Shown here in pieces: positions 51,370 to 60,595 of a DNA stretch of 64,000 nt. Under the pieces are notes generated by a model that saw only the letters and a list, made by a program, of their open reading frames with translations, did no database searches and had not been told where the DNA came from. The translations under genes and the position numbers were made by a program. Every line of letters starts with the position of its first letter. Positions within the stretch are counted from its first letter, which is position 1. Source of the DNA: Clostridiales bacterium (GTDB taxonomy: Bacteria > Bacillota > Clostridia > Christensenellales > CAG-138); the NCBI GenBank assembly GCA_012838425.1, contig DUPG01000008.1, positions 1 to 64,000 of the forward strand, given 5' to 3'.

Positions 51370-51398
51370 ATAGTAGCATGATAACGTGTATATGTCAA
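51370..51398 (-). promoter_or_regulatory. Promoter of the riboswitch-btu operon
   Basis: On the minus strand, TTGACA (51393-51398) and TACTAT (51370-51375) are 17 bp apart, giving a transcript start a few bases before P1 of the riboswitch. Confidence 0.7.
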
Positions 51399-51455
51399 AT
51401 AGTGAAGGTTAAGAGATTTTTTGTACAAGCAGTTTCAAATGTATATAAAACGGTG

Positions 51456-51461
51456 TATAAT
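51456..51461 (+). promoter_or_regulatory. -10 box of the ireB operon
   Basis: TATAAT at 51456-51461; the region 17 bp upstream (TTTCAA, 51433-51438) is a poor -35 box. Confidence 0.5.
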
Positions 51462-51487
51462 AGAAAAAGCAAACGGAGGTGGACAGA

Positions 51488-51769
51488 ATGGAATTTAACA
51501 CCGGCTTAACGACCAAGTACAGAAAGAGTGTTACAGGCGAAACCTGCAGGGATATTCTAAAAAAGGTTTACGAGGCGCTTAAAGAAAAGGGCTATGACCC
51601 TGTAAATCAGATAGTAGGCTATCTCATTTCGGGCGACCCTACATATGTAACAGGCTATAAGAACGCAAGGTTCCTGATTACAACAATGGAGCGAGATGAG
51701 ATTTTAGAGGCGCTCGTATCGCATTACTTGGAATCCTTGAACGATTCTGAAGCAAAAAGCGAGGAATAA
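51488..51769 (+). CDS. ireB: IreB family regulatory phosphoprotein
   Basis: A 93-residue DUF965/IreB protein ([41 protein letters not shown]). In Enterococcus it is phosphorylated by the Ser/Thr kinase IreK and affects cell-envelope stress and cephalosporin response. The ATG at 51488 has GGAGGT at 51475-51480. Followed directly by ruvX, the standard Bacillota order. Confidence 0.94.
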   Translation: MEFNTGLTTKYRKSVTGETCRDILKKVYEALKEKGYDPVNQIVGYLISGDPTYVTGYKNARFLITTMERDEILEALVSHYLESLNDSEAKSEE

Positions 51770-51770
51770 T

Positions 51771-52187
51771 ATGCAGAGAATTCTTGCGCTCGATGTAGGC
51801 GATGTCCGCGTAGGCTTAGCGGTAAGCGACCCCCTTGGCATTACAGCACAGGGGCTTGAAACATACACGCGCACAGGCGATGTTGATAAGGATTGCAATT
51901 ACATAATCAATATCGCTAAAAAGTATGCGCCTGTTAAGCTTTTGTTTGGTCTGCCTAAGAATATGGACGGTTCAGAGGGCTTTCAATCAAAAAAGGTGCG
52001 TGATTTTGCCGAAGAAATAATTAAGCGCTATGCTTGCGAGCATGTTTTTTATGACGAGCGCCTAACCACCGTTTCAGCAAAGCGAATAATGAATGAACGC
52101 ATGATGAAAACAAAGAATAATAAAGCCGCTATTGACAGAATCGCGGCGGCGGTAATACTGCAAAGCTATTTAGACAGCATAATTTAG
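51771..52187 (+). CDS. ruvX: Holliday junction resolvase-like RuvX (YqgF)
   Basis: A 138-residue RNase H-fold protein: ILALDVGDVRVGLAVSDPLG, GLPKNMDGSEG, DERLTTVSAKR. The catalytic acidic residues are present. It acts in 16S rRNA end processing and/or recombination. It begins one base after the ireB stop. Confidence 0.95.
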   Translation: MQRILALDVGDVRVGLAVSDPLGITAQGLETYTRTGDVDKDCNYIINIAKKYAPVKLLFGLPKNMDGSEGFQSKKVRDFAEEIIKRYACEHVFYDERLTTVSAKRIMNERMMKTKNNKAAIDRIAAAVILQSYLDSII

Positions 52188-52197
52188 TGAGGACAAT

Positions 52198-52518
52198 ATG
52201 GGTATTGATGATAATTTCAGCACTGATGAATTTCACGAAGTAATATTGAAAGACGAAGCAGGCAACGATGTGCATTTTGACCATGTGCTTACATTCAAGT
52301 ACGAAGGTGAAAAGTACATTGCACTTTTACCGTTAGATGAAGTAGAGGGCATAGGCGAAGACGAAGTGCTGCTTTTGAGAATAGACAATCAGAACGGCGA
52401 GGACGTATATAAGACAATAGAAAACGAAGTGCTGCTTGAAGAAGTGTTCGATGAGTTTATGCGCCTGCTTGAAGAGTTAGACGCAGACGACGAAAACGAA
52501 AACGGGGACGAGATATAA
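52198..52518 (+). CDS. DUF1292 family protein
   Basis: A 106-residue acidic protein of the DUF1292 (YrzB-like) family: HFDHVLTFKYEGEKYIALLPLDE, a beta-rich core and an Asp/Glu-rich tail. Its function is unknown; it almost always follows ruvX in Bacillota. Confidence 0.92.
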   Translation: MGIDDNFSTDEFHEVILKDEAGNDVHFDHVLTFKYEGEKYIALLPLDEVEGIGEDEVLLLRIDNQNGEDVYKTIENEVLLEEVFDEFMRLLEELDADDENENGDEI

Positions 52519-52527
52519 TTAGCAACA

Positions 52528-53214
52528 ATGATTCCAAATAGCACAATGGATACAGGCACAACCCCACGCTTCTTAGCTTTCAAAAAAGGGCGAGAATCAA
52601 GTGAGTTGTGCCTCTTAAATGAGCTTTTAAGCTTTACAAAAGAAAAACACAGAAGCGAGGAAATCAGCAGGACTATATTCAAGAAATACGATTGCTTATC
52701 CAATCTGCTCATTCACCCTTTGATGTTAGAGCGCGTATTGTCGTTAAATACAGATAAAAGCACAGCGTGTCTTTTAATGCTCTGCGCTTTGGCGTATGCA
52801 AACGATAACAGCAAACGGAATCCAATAGCAAAAAAACGCCTAAACAGCTTAAATGCGCTTGCGAAATATGCAGCTAACCTTTATAAAAACGAAAAAGCGG
52901 AGAGAATTTCGCTTCTCTTTGTGAATGAGAATATGGAATTAGCGAACTCCCGCACGCTTACCAGCAATCACATAAGCTATGCTAAGCTGAAAATACGCGA
53001 CGTTCTAATATCAAAGCCCGATTTGAAAAGGTGCGGGCTGTTCTTGGTGCATAACCACCCAAACGGGAATTGCTCTCCCAGCCAAGCGGATACAGACGCG
53101 TACAACAATCTCAAAAAACGCCTAATCCAGTATGGAATAACGGTGTTGGATTCGGTAATAGTCGCGAAAAACAAGGTGTATAGCATTGCGAATGAGAGAG
53201 CGGTTGAGGTTTAG
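52528..53214 (+). CDS. radC: RadC-like JAB-domain protein
   Basis: A 228-residue protein whose C-terminal half is a RadC/JAB1 metalloprotease-like domain with the metal motif LVHNHPNGNCSPSQAD. The N-terminal half is strongly diverged from the usual UPF0758 region (no clear helix-hairpin-helix), so full equivalence to RadC is uncertain. No Shine-Dalgarno is evident before the ATG; the gene may be read by coupling from the DUF1292 gene 9 bp upstream. Confidence 0.82.
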   Translation: MIPNSTMDTGTTPRFLAFKKGRESSELCLLNELLSFTKEKHRSEEISRTIFKKYDCLSNLLIHPLMLERVLSLNTDKSTACLLMLCALAYANDNSKRNPIAKKRLNSLNALAKYAANLYKNEKAERISLLFVNENMELANSRTLTSNHISYAKLKIRDVLISKPDLKRCGLFLVHNHPNGNCSPSQADTDAYNNLKKRLIQYGITVLDSVIVAKNKVYSIANERAVEV

Positions 53215-53398
53215 TGAGGAGTTATCCGAGTAAGCCCAAAATGCTAAATGCAAAATTATCAGCAGAGAATTACTTCATGTCCGGAGGATATTTCATTCTT
53301 CTACGCATAGCGAAATAGATTCACTCACAGAGTGTCATCATTCGCTGGTGCAAGCGCAATGTTTCATGGTCAAAGACTATTTCATGCCGCGCAGCGAC
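53215..53398. repeat. Degenerate hairpin-rich intergenic stretch
   Basis: Between radC and the terminator are units separated by TTTCAT with weak short dyads (for example CACTC-acag-AGTG and GCGC repeats), starting with GTGAGGAGTT. It resembles a decayed copy of the element at 4502-4672, though without intact terminal repeats. No gene seen. Confidence 0.35.
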
Positions 53399-53401
53399 AA
53401 A

Positions 53402-53423
53402 AAAGGAGGGCTTCCCCTCCTTT
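53402..53423. terminator. Bidirectional terminator between radC and serS
   Basis: A 9-bp stem AAAGGAGGG/CCCTCCTTT with loop CTTC, flanked by an A run and a T run, so it can end both convergent units. Confidence 0.9.
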
Positions 53424-53438
53424 TTATTACTTATACTA

Positions 53439-54704
53439 TCAAATAATCTCACATCTCATATACGGAACAAGCACATCGGGGATTCTCACATGTCCGTCTT
53501 TCGTTTGGTAGTTCTCCAATATCGCCGCTACTGTGCGCCCGACAGCAAGCCCGGAGCCGTTAAGCGTATGCACCAGCTCTGTTTTTGCGTTCTTGTCGCG
53601 CTTGAAGCGTATCTGCATTCTGCGCGCTTGGAAATCCTCAAAATTCGAGCATGAGCTTATCTCAACATAGCGCTCATAGCTGGGCATATACACCTCTATA
53701 TCGTATGTCTTAGCTGATGAGAAGCCCAAGTCGCCTGTGCTCAAAACCATCACGCGATAGGGAAGCTGCAACAGCTGCAACACTTTTTCCGCATCGCGCG
53801 TCAAGCTTTCAAGCTCGTCATATGAGTTTTCGGGCAGGCAGAACTTCACAAGCTCAACCTTGTTGAACTGGTGCTGGCGAATAAGTCCGCGCGTATCCCT
53901 GCCGGCACTTCCCGCTTCGGCTCTGAAGCAGGCGCTGTATGCGCAATACTTTATGGGAAGCATATCCGCGGACAGAATTTCCTCCCTGTGCATATTGGTT
54001 ACAGGCACTTCGGCTGTGGGTATGAGGAAATATTCCGTATCTGCAACCTTGAAGGCGTCCTCCTCGAATTTAGGAAGCTGCCCAGTCCCCGTCATAGCAG
54101 TCCTATTAACCATGAATGGCGGAAATACCTCCGTATAGCCGTTTTCGGCGTGCGTATCCATGAAGAAGTTAATAACAGCACGCTCTAACCTTGCGCCAAG
54201 CCCCTTGTATGTGGTGAATCGCGCTCCGGTGGTCTTTGCGGCAGTCGCAGGGTCTAATATGCCCAAATTCTTGCCTATATCCCAATGGGGCAAGGGCGTA
54301 AAGTCAAATTCTCTCGGCTCGAACATTCTGCGCACTTCTACATTTGCGCTGTCGTCTGCGCCCTTTGGTATGCTTTCATTCGGAATATTCGGAATCCTCA
54401 AAAGCATTTCATCAACTTTTGCGTCTAAAACCGCCAATTCATCGTCTAACTCCTTTATCTTTGCGGAGGTAGCCTTCATTTTCTCTAAAAGCGGTTCTGT
54501 GTTCTCGCCATTCTTTTTCATTATGGGAATCTGCGCGGACACTTCGTTGCGGTAGGCCTTCAAATCCTCCGCCTGCTTCATAATATCCCTGCGCTTTTCG
54601 TCAGCTTCAAGCAGGGCGTCAACATCTATGTCGTGATTGTTGCGCAGAATAAGCGCCTGTTTTAATTCGTCAGGGTTTTGACGAATCCGTTTTATGTCTA
54701 ACAT
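53439..54704 (-). CDS. serS: Serine-tRNA ligase
   Basis: A 421-residue class II synthetase. The N-terminal antiparallel coiled coil (about 30-100) grips the tRNA variable arm; catalytic motifs 2 ([22 protein letters not shown]) and 3 ([17 protein letters not shown]) are intact. It charges tRNA-Ser such as the one at 43807. Last gene of the argS-lipoprotein-serS unit. Confidence 0.97.
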   Translation of the reverse strand: MLDIKRIRQNPDELKQALILRNNHDIDVDALLEADEKRRDIMKQAEDLKAYRNEVSAQIPIMKKNGENTEPLLEKMKATSAKIKELDDELAVLDAKVDEMLLRIPNIPNESIPKGADDSANVEVRRMFEPREFDFTPLPHWDIGKNLGILDPATAAKTTGARFTTYKGLGARLERAVINFFMDTHAENGYTEVFPPFMVNRTAMTGTGQLPKFEEDAFKVADTEYFLIPTAEVPVTNMHREEILSADMLPIKYCAYSACFRAEAGSAGRDTRGLIRQHQFNKVELVKFCLPENSYDELESLTRDAEKVLQLLQLPYRVMVLSTGDLGFSSAKTYDIEVYMPSYERYVEISSCSNFEDFQARRMQIRFKRDKNAKTELVHTLNGSGLAVGRTVAAILENYQTKDGHVRIPDVLVPYMRCEII

Positions 54705-54711
54705 TTTTCCC

Positions 54712-55230
54712 CTATTCTCCTAAGTGATGCTCAAAGTATAGCTCGGCGTAAACAAGCGTATCTCCCTCAATCTGCACGAAGAAATACAAAGGCTCGCCCT
54801 CGTATTTCTCAGTCGCGTTCTCAAAGAAGAAATCATTATCGACCTTTTTGTTTGTGAACTTGCCTAAGCCCTTGTAAATGAAAATGTTGCCGAACATAAT
54901 GTAGCTATTTTCATCAACCTTTACGGTTTTGGTTTCGCCTGTTTTAACCATTTTTGAGTCAGCTTCGTTGTAGAACTCAAGCGTTACTGTACCGTCCTTC
55001 GCTTTTGCTTTCTTCACGATTGCAAGCTGCATATCCTCCCTGCTTGGCTCAGGAGTGCGCGGCGGCGGTGAAGCGGTGGGAGCCATTGATTGTACTTCGT
55101 CAACGCGCTTTTCTCCGCGCGGTGCAGTAGTCTTATTTGGGTCGGGGGGTGCCTGCTCTTTGGCGCAAGCGGCAACAGCCGTCAAAATAACCAGCGCTAA
55201 AATTGCAGCAATGATGTGTTTCAGCTTCAT
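54712..55230 (-). CDS. Small lipoprotein between argS and serS
   Basis: A 172-residue predicted lipoprotein: signal peptide with lipobox VAAC (Cys about 22), a Pro/Thr/Ser-rich acidic spacer, and a beta-rich C-terminal domain ([20 protein letters not shown]). No family recognised. The ATG at 55230 has GGAGGAAATT upstream. It sits 18 bp after argS and 7 bp before serS, so all three are probably one transcript. Confidence 0.82.
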   Translation of the reverse strand: MKLKHIIAAILALVILTAVAACAKEQAPPDPNKTTAPRGEKRVDEVQSMAPTASPPPRTPEPSREDMQLAIVKKAKAKDGTVTLEFYNEADSKMVKTGETKTVKVDENSYIMFGNIFIYKGLGKFTNKKVDNDFFFENATEKYEGEPLYFFVQIEGDTLVYAELYFEHHLGE

Positions 55231-55248
55231 AATTTCCTCCAATATCGT

Positions 55249-56952
55249 TTACATTCTTTCAGGAGCATTTATTCCCAATAGGAATAAGCCCACCTTTATT
55301 GCGGTTTTCGCGGCATAGCACAGCGCAAGCCTTGAATTCTCAATATCTTTTTCTTCGCCTATTATCCTGTGCTCATAATAGAACCTGTTGAATTTGCCGC
55401 ATATATCTATAACGCGCCTTGCAATCAAGTATGGCTCATACTTTTCTGCGGCAGAGTGTATGGCGTCCTTCAACGCGTCAATGCTCTTTATAAGCTCAAT
55501 TGATTCGGGGTCTGTCAGCAATTTGCCCTTGAACTCAATATCGCGAATATCCGAAATATCCGCCTTCCTTAGCACAGAACAGCATCTTGCGTGCGTGTAT
55601 TGCGCGTATGGTGCGGTTTCACCGTCAAAATTGAGTGCCTTGTCGTATGAAAAAGCAATATCCTTTATCCTGTTGTTATACAGGGGAAGCCAAACCACAG
55701 CGCCAACGCCTACCTGCCTCGCTACCTCGTCTTTATCCTCTAAGTCGGGGCTTTTTTCCTCTATAATAGCCCTTGCCTTCTCGATAGAAGCGTTGAGCAC
55801 ATCGTCAAGCAGTATAACCTTGCCCTTTCTTGTTGACATCGCCCCGTCTTCCATGGATACCATACCGAAGCTCACATGCTCACAGTCCTTCACCCAATCA
55901 TAGCCCATAAGCTCTAAAACCTTGAACACCTGCTTGAAGTGCAATGCCTGCTGATACGCCACAACATACAACAGCTTATGGAAATCATAAGTATTCTTGC
56001 GGTATATTGCGGTCGTAATATCCCTTGTTGCGTACAGCGTCGCTCCGTCGCTTTTTAGAATAAGGCAGGGGGGCATATTGTACTCCGATAAATCGACTAT
56101 CGTAGCGCCGTCGTCTATCCTCAAAACGCCCTTTTCGCGCATTTCATCAATTACTGCGGGCATGTACGGAGTGTAAAAGCTCTCGCCTGCGTATGAGTCA
56201 AACTCCACGCCAAGCATATCATAGGTCTTTTTCGCGCTTTTCAGTGTCAGCTCCTTGAACCAGTTGAAAAGCGACAGCGCTTCCTCGTCGCCGTCCTCAA
56301 TCCGCTTGAACCATGCGCGCGCCTCATCGTCTAACGCAGGATTCTTCTCCGCTTCCTCGTGATAGCGCACATACAGGTCCATCAGTGCCAGCACAGAGCC
56401 CTTTTCAACCTCCTCGCGCACTCCCCAAAGCTTGTAGGCGACAATCAGCTTGCCGAACTGCGTGCCCCAATCGCCCAAGTGGTTTATACCCACTGTTTTA
56501 TAGCCCAAGTGCTTGAATATGCGCGTTAACGCGTTGCCTATAACTGTGGTGCTCAAATGCCCAATATGAAAGGGCTTTGCTATGTTGATAGAAGAATAGT
56601 CAAGGCATATAGTCTTGCCATTGCCTTCGCTTGTACGCCCGAAGTCCTCGCCGGCTCTTAGAACCTCGCTGATTACGGCGTTTGCGTATTCCGCCTTGTT
56701 TATAAATATGTTCAGGTAGCCGCCCTCAGCTTTTGCAGAGTCAATATATGAATTTACTCCCTGCAGCTTCTCGGCCAATTCAGAAGCTATTATAGCAGGT
56801 GATTTCTTGAGCTGCTTTGCTAAAATAAAGCATGGGAAAGCATAGTCGCCCAGCTCTGCGCTTGGCGGAGTGGTAAGCGCGTTTTCCACAGCTTGAATGT
56901 CTATATTTGCAGCGTCTGCGATGTTTTTGGCTACCAGTTGCTTAAAGTCCAT
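55249..56952 (-). CDS. argS: Arginine-tRNA ligase
   Basis: A 567-residue class I synthetase: N-terminal Add-1 domain, HIGH motif as AKPFHIGHLSTT, the KMSKS equivalent as SMEDGAMSTRKGK, and the C-terminal DALR anticodon-binding domain ending in LLGINAPERM. The ATG at 56952 (GAGGAG upstream) is the family-typical start (MDFKQLVAKNIADAA). Confidence 0.97.
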   Translation of the reverse strand: MDFKQLVAKNIADAANIDIQAVENALTTPPSAELGDYAFPCFILAKQLKKSPAIIASELAEKLQGVNSYIDSAKAEGGYLNIFINKAEYANAVISEVLRAGEDFGRTSEGNGKTICLDYSSINIAKPFHIGHLSTTVIGNALTRIFKHLGYKTVGINHLGDWGTQFGKLIVAYKLWGVREEVEKGSVLALMDLYVRYHEEAEKNPALDDEARAWFKRIEDGDEEALSLFNWFKELTLKSAKKTYDMLGVEFDSYAGESFYTPYMPAVIDEMREKGVLRIDDGATIVDLSEYNMPPCLILKSDGATLYATRDITTAIYRKNTYDFHKLLYVVAYQQALHFKQVFKVLELMGYDWVKDCEHVSFGMVSMEDGAMSTRKGKVILLDDVLNASIEKARAIIEEKSPDLEDKDEVARQVGVGAVVWLPLYNNRIKDIAFSYDKALNFDGETAPYAQYTHARCCSVLRKADISDIRDIEFKGKLLTDPESIELIKSIDALKDAIHSAAEKYEPYLIARRVIDICGKFNRFYYEHRIIGEEKDIENSRLALCYAAKTAIKVGLFLLGINAPERM

Positions 56953-57093
56953 AACATACTCCTCTTGTATTATGCGCCGTAAGGGTTCGGAATAAAATAT
57001 TATCACAGCTTATGTATTTTAGCAAACTTTTCTTGACTTGCGAAACGCATGTAAAAAATGTATTATAGCCATGTATTATGTGAATCAAGGGGA

Positions 57094-58410
57094 ATGACGG
57101 TGGAAAACGCAAAAAGGTTCAATATAACGCCCTTAATAATGGTGCTGATAATGGCCTTTTCCTACCTTTTGTTATATGACCTAACCGCTGTTACGGATTA
57201 CGCCGGCGGTGGCAGTCAGGGTACAAGCATATTAGACCATTGCATGTGGGACAGCTACACATTGCAGGCGTTAGCTTGGAAGGAGGGCAGGCTGTATATT
57301 GCAGAGGCTGAGTACAACGAAGCGGGCGAGCGCACAAACTACGCATATTTAGAGCTTGCGGAATACGATAACAAGTTGTATGTATCATTCCCGCCCTTCC
57401 CGTCTGTCGTAATGCTGCCTTTCACATATATTTTCGGAAGCAAGACTCCGAATCAGGTAATCATAGCGGCAATTTGCATAATAACCGCACTAATCGCCTA
57501 TAAAATTTTGAAAAAGCTCAATACTGATGATAAAGCAGCTGCCTTTATAGCAATAGCCTATGTATTCGGAAGCAATATGCTGACTATGAGCCTAAATGGC
57601 GGCGTATGGTTCATGGCGCAGGCAATAAATCTTCTCCTCTGCACATGGGCAATATATGCGATGATAACTAATAGGCGCATACTGTCTTATGCGTTAATAG
57701 CATTTGCGGTAGGGTGCAGACCGTTTTCGATACTTTTCTTCATTGTGCTGTTTGCAGTATATTTAATAGAAGATATTAAAGCCGACAGCAAGAGCGGCAT
57801 ATTTATAAATGCCCTGAAGCAGTGGAAATGCCTGATAATACCTTTGGTTATAGCGCTGTGCTATATGTCGTACAACTATGCAAGGTTCGATAATGCTTTG
57901 GAATTCGGACATAACTATTTAGAAGAATTCCGCAAATCCCCGAACGGGCAGTTTAGTTTAGTTTACTTGGGTGAAAACCTATCAAGGCTGCTGTTTGGTA
58001 AAATTGCGCTGAATTCGCGCCTGCACCTTGAATACACATGGTTTGATGGCTTTATGTTTTATATAGCTAACCCGTTTTTCCTGGTCATGTTTATTCAAAT
58101 GATTAGAAATGCCTTCAAGCGCAGTTTTTCGGTGCAAAGGCTTGTAATAATATTTGCTTTTGTGATGAATATACTTCTTTTGTGCTGTCATAAGACGCTT
58201 GGCGGCTGGCAGTTCGGGGCAAGATATACGGTAGATATGCTTCCGTATGCGCTATTGTATATGCTGATTCAAACTCCTGAGAAGGGGTTATCCATAGACT
58301 TAGAATGCAAAGCGTGGAAGCTCAAAAAATATGAGTTTGTAATATTGCTGTTCGCTGTTATGTTTAACGCATACGGCGCAGTGAAGTTTTGGGTGGCGTA
58401 TTATAATTGA
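57094..58410 (+). CDS. Multi-spanning membrane protein, GT-C glycosyltransferase-like
   Basis: A 438-residue membrane protein with about ten helices, starting with a helix at residues 10-28. A large first extracytoplasmic loop contains GTSILDHCMWDSYTLQALAW with an acidic residue, and a late loop has GGWQFGARYTVDMLPY, a pattern seen in GT-C/ArnT-like or PMT-like enzymes that use lipid-linked sugars. No sugar or acceptor can be assigned. The ATG at 57094 is listed; a GTG at 57100 is better spaced from AAGGGG. The stop overlaps the aroB start (TGATG), so it leads the shikimate operon. Confidence 0.75.
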   Translation: MTVENAKRFNITPLIMVLIMAFSYLLLYDLTAVTDYAGGGSQGTSILDHCMWDSYTLQALAWKEGRLYIAEAEYNEAGERTNYAYLELAEYDNKLYVSFPPFPSVVMLPFTYIFGSKTPNQVIIAAICIITALIAYKILKKLNTDDKAAAFIAIAYVFGSNMLTMSLNGGVWFMAQAINLLLCTWAIYAMITNRRILSYALIAFAVGCRPFSILFFIVLFAVYLIEDIKADSKSGIFINALKQWKCLIIPLVIALCYMSYNYARFDNALEFGHNYLEEFRKSPNGQFSLVYLGENLSRLLFGKIALNSRLHLEYTWFDGFMFYIANPFFLVMFIQMIRNAFKRSFSVQRLVIIFAFVMNILLLCCHKTLGGWQFGARYTVDMLPYALLYMLIQTPEKGLSIDLECKAWKLKKYEFVILLFAVMFNAYGAVKFWVAYYN

Positions 58411-59459
58411 TGAAATGCAGGCACATTCAAATAACTTGTTCATCAGGCGTTTCTAATGTTTATGTTAGAGAGGGCTTATTAAGCCATGCGGCTAAGTTCA
58501 TTCAGCAGAAAAAAGCAGTAATAATAACCGATGATAATGTCGCAAAGCTGTATTTAGGTGATCTGTTAAGGTCATTAGAAGCGCGTGGAATCTCGGCACA
58601 CCCAATATCCATAGGGGTGGGGGAGAGTGTAAAGAGCCTGAAAACAGTTGAGAGAATATACGCCTTTCTGCATGAATGTAAAATCAAGCGCAGCGATTGC
58701 ATAATATCCTTAGGCGGCGGGGTGGCAGGAGATATAGCGGGCTTCGTTGCCGCAACATATATGCGCGGAATAGCATTGGCGCATATACCCACAACAATTA
58801 TAGCGCAGGCGGACAGCAGCATAGGCGGCAAGTGCGGCGTAAACTACAACGGTATTAAGAATCTGATAGGCATATTCTATCAGCCTAACTTGGTATTGAT
58901 AGATACAGGCGTATTAAAAACGCTTTCAAAGCGCGATTTCAACTCAGGCATGGCGGAGGTTATAAAATACGCCGCGCTATTCGATAAGGAAATGTTCTTC
59001 GCATTGGAAACAGCCCCGTATGACTTAGAAGAAATCATATACAAGTGCTGCAAGCTCAAAGCTATTTTGGTGGAAATAGACGAGTTTGACAAGCGCGAGC
59101 GCCACATACTCAATTTCGGGCATACCTTCGGGCATGGCATAGAAGCCGCATCTAATAACGAGCTAACGCACGGCGAAGCGGTAGCAATAGGCATGGTGAT
59201 CGCTTCAAGGCTTGCAGAGAAATACTTTTTCGCAAGCAAAGGCACGACAGACAGGCTAAAAAGGCTGCTTATGAAGTTCTCGTTGCCCACAAGCACCAAG
59301 CTTGATATTATGCCCCATATAGAATTCGACAAAAAGGCTGAAGGAGAGCATATCAATATAATTGCGTTAAAGGAAATCGGGCGCGTTATGAGCATTAGCC
59401 TGCCCTTAGACGAGCTAAAAGCATTCTGCTGCGAAGTGATGAACGAGCTATGCGAATGA
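58410..59459 (+). CDS. aroB: 3-dehydroquinate synthase
   Basis: A 349-residue enzyme of shikimate synthesis, converting DAHP to 3-dehydroquinate. Motifs: SLGGGVAGDIAGFVAATYMRG, IPTTIIAQADSSIGGKCGVN, the metal-binding ERHILNFGHTFGHGIE and LTHGEAVAIGM. The ATG at 58410 overlaps the previous stop by one base. The stop overlaps aroA (ATGA). Confidence 0.96.
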   Translation: MKCRHIQITCSSGVSNVYVREGLLSHAAKFIQQKKAVIITDDNVAKLYLGDLLRSLEARGISAHPISIGVGESVKSLKTVERIYAFLHECKIKRSDCIISLGGGVAGDIAGFVAATYMRGIALAHIPTTIIAQADSSIGGKCGVNYNGIKNLIGIFYQPNLVLIDTGVLKTLSKRDFNSGMAEVIKYAALFDKEMFFALETAPYDLEEIIYKCCKLKAILVEIDEFDKRERHILNFGHTFGHGIEAASNNELTHGEAVAIGMVIASRLAEKYFFASKGTTDRLKRLLMKFSLPTSTKLDIMPHIEFDKKAEGEHINIIALKEIGRVMSISLPLDELKAFCCEVMNELCE

Positions 59460-60595
59460 TTATTCATACAAACAAGCTGTCGGGTGAGATAGATATTTCT
59501 GCGCGTATGCCCTCAAAAAGCATTATGCACAGAATGCTGATATGCGCCTCACTCTGCGGTCAAGAAATGCAAGTCAATAACCCTTCTGACGATATATCAG
59601 CCACGCGCGAATGTATGAATTCTCTTTTGAATGATGATAACCCGGTACTGAATGTTCGTGATTCCGCTTCGACATTGCGCTTTTTGATTCCTTTGGCATT
59701 GGCTTTGGACAAGCCTGTAAAATTCGTGTTGGGCGATAGCTTGGCTCGCCGCCCGATTACGGAGTATAATCACCTTTTACCCTATGCAGAATTCGCGTCG
59801 AATGGCAATAATCTTACAGTATCCGGCAAAATATTGCCCGGGAAATATGTGGTAAATTGCGATATTCAGAGCTCGCAATTCGTATCGGGGCTTTTGTTCG
59901 CACTGCCATTGCTTGCAGAGGACAGTCATATAATAATTGAAGAAATTCAGTCGCAAAGCTATGTTGAATTAACTCTTCACACGCTTAAAAGGTTCGGCAT
60001 TGATGTTATCAAAACCGAAAGCGGCTACTGCATACCCGGCAATCAAGCATATAAGAAAGCCGGCGACTTAACTGTCGAGGGCGACTGGTCATACGCTGCG
60101 AACTTCATAGTCGCAAACAAGTTAGGCTCAAAAATCGTGCTGAAAGGGCTTAACACAAGCTCAAAGCAGGGCGACAGCGTGATTCAGAGCATAGACCTAA
60201 CGCAAAAAGAGATAGATGTTTCGCAATGCGTGGATATTTTCCCGATATTAGCGGTGTCAGCGTGCAAAAAGCATGGCGAAACCGTGCTTACAAACGCAAA
60301 AAGACTTAGATTAAAGGAGTGCGACAGGCTGCACGCTATGTATTTAGAATTAAAAAGCTTAGGCGCAGAGGTTTACGAGTATGATTCAGCCCTTAAAATT
60401 ATTGGCAAGGGCAGCTTGCGTGGAGGTAACGTCAGCTCGCATAATGACCATAGAATAGCCATGTGTTTGACTGTCGCCGCGCAGCTTTGCGAAACTCCCG
60501 TGATACTGACAGGCTATGAAGCGGTTAGAAAAAGCGCGCCCGATTTTTTCAGCGACTTTTCGAGCTTAGGAGGCAAATATGAACTCTTGGGGTAA
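59456..60595 (+). CDS. aroA: 3-phosphoshikimate 1-carboxyvinyltransferase (EPSP synthase), Ala at the glyphosate-site Gly
   Basis: A 379-residue enolpyruvyl transferase; short for the family (about 427). Family motifs: PSKSIMHRMLI, the loop RDSASTLRFLIPLALAL, LARRPITEYNHLL, SSQFVSGLLFALPLL, RLRLKECDRLHAM and HNDHRIAMCL. In the loop that reads GNAGTAMRP in E. coli, the Gly96 position is Ala here (about residue 71) and the Pro101 position is Phe. Ala at that position lowers glyphosate binding in known enzymes. ATG 59456 gives ATGA overlap with aroB; an ATG at 59450 would add two residues. It overlaps aroC by 17 bases. Confidence 0.94.
   Translation: MIIHTNKLSGEIDISARMPSKSIMHRMLICASLCGQEMQVNNPSDDISATRECMNSLLNDDNPVLNVRDSASTLRFLIPLALALDKPVKFVLGDSLARRPITEYNHLLPYAEFASNGNNLTVSGKILPGKYVVNCDIQSSQFVSGLLFALPLLAEDSHIIIEEIQSQSYVELTLHTLKRFGIDVIKTESGYCIPGNQAYKKAGDLTVEGDWSYAANFIVANKLGSKIVLKGLNTSSKQGDSVIQSIDLTQKEIDVSQCVDIFPILAVSACKKHGETVLTNAKRLRLKECDRLHAMYLELKSLGAEVYEYDSALKIIGKGSLRGGNVSSHNDHRIAMCLTVAAQLCETPVILTGYEAVRKSAPDFFSDFSSLGGKYELLG

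Noticed and set aside
56953-57093. T-box leader of argS
   Set aside because: The space before argS is too short and no T-box specifier or antiterminator motif is present; the same holds for serS and aroF.
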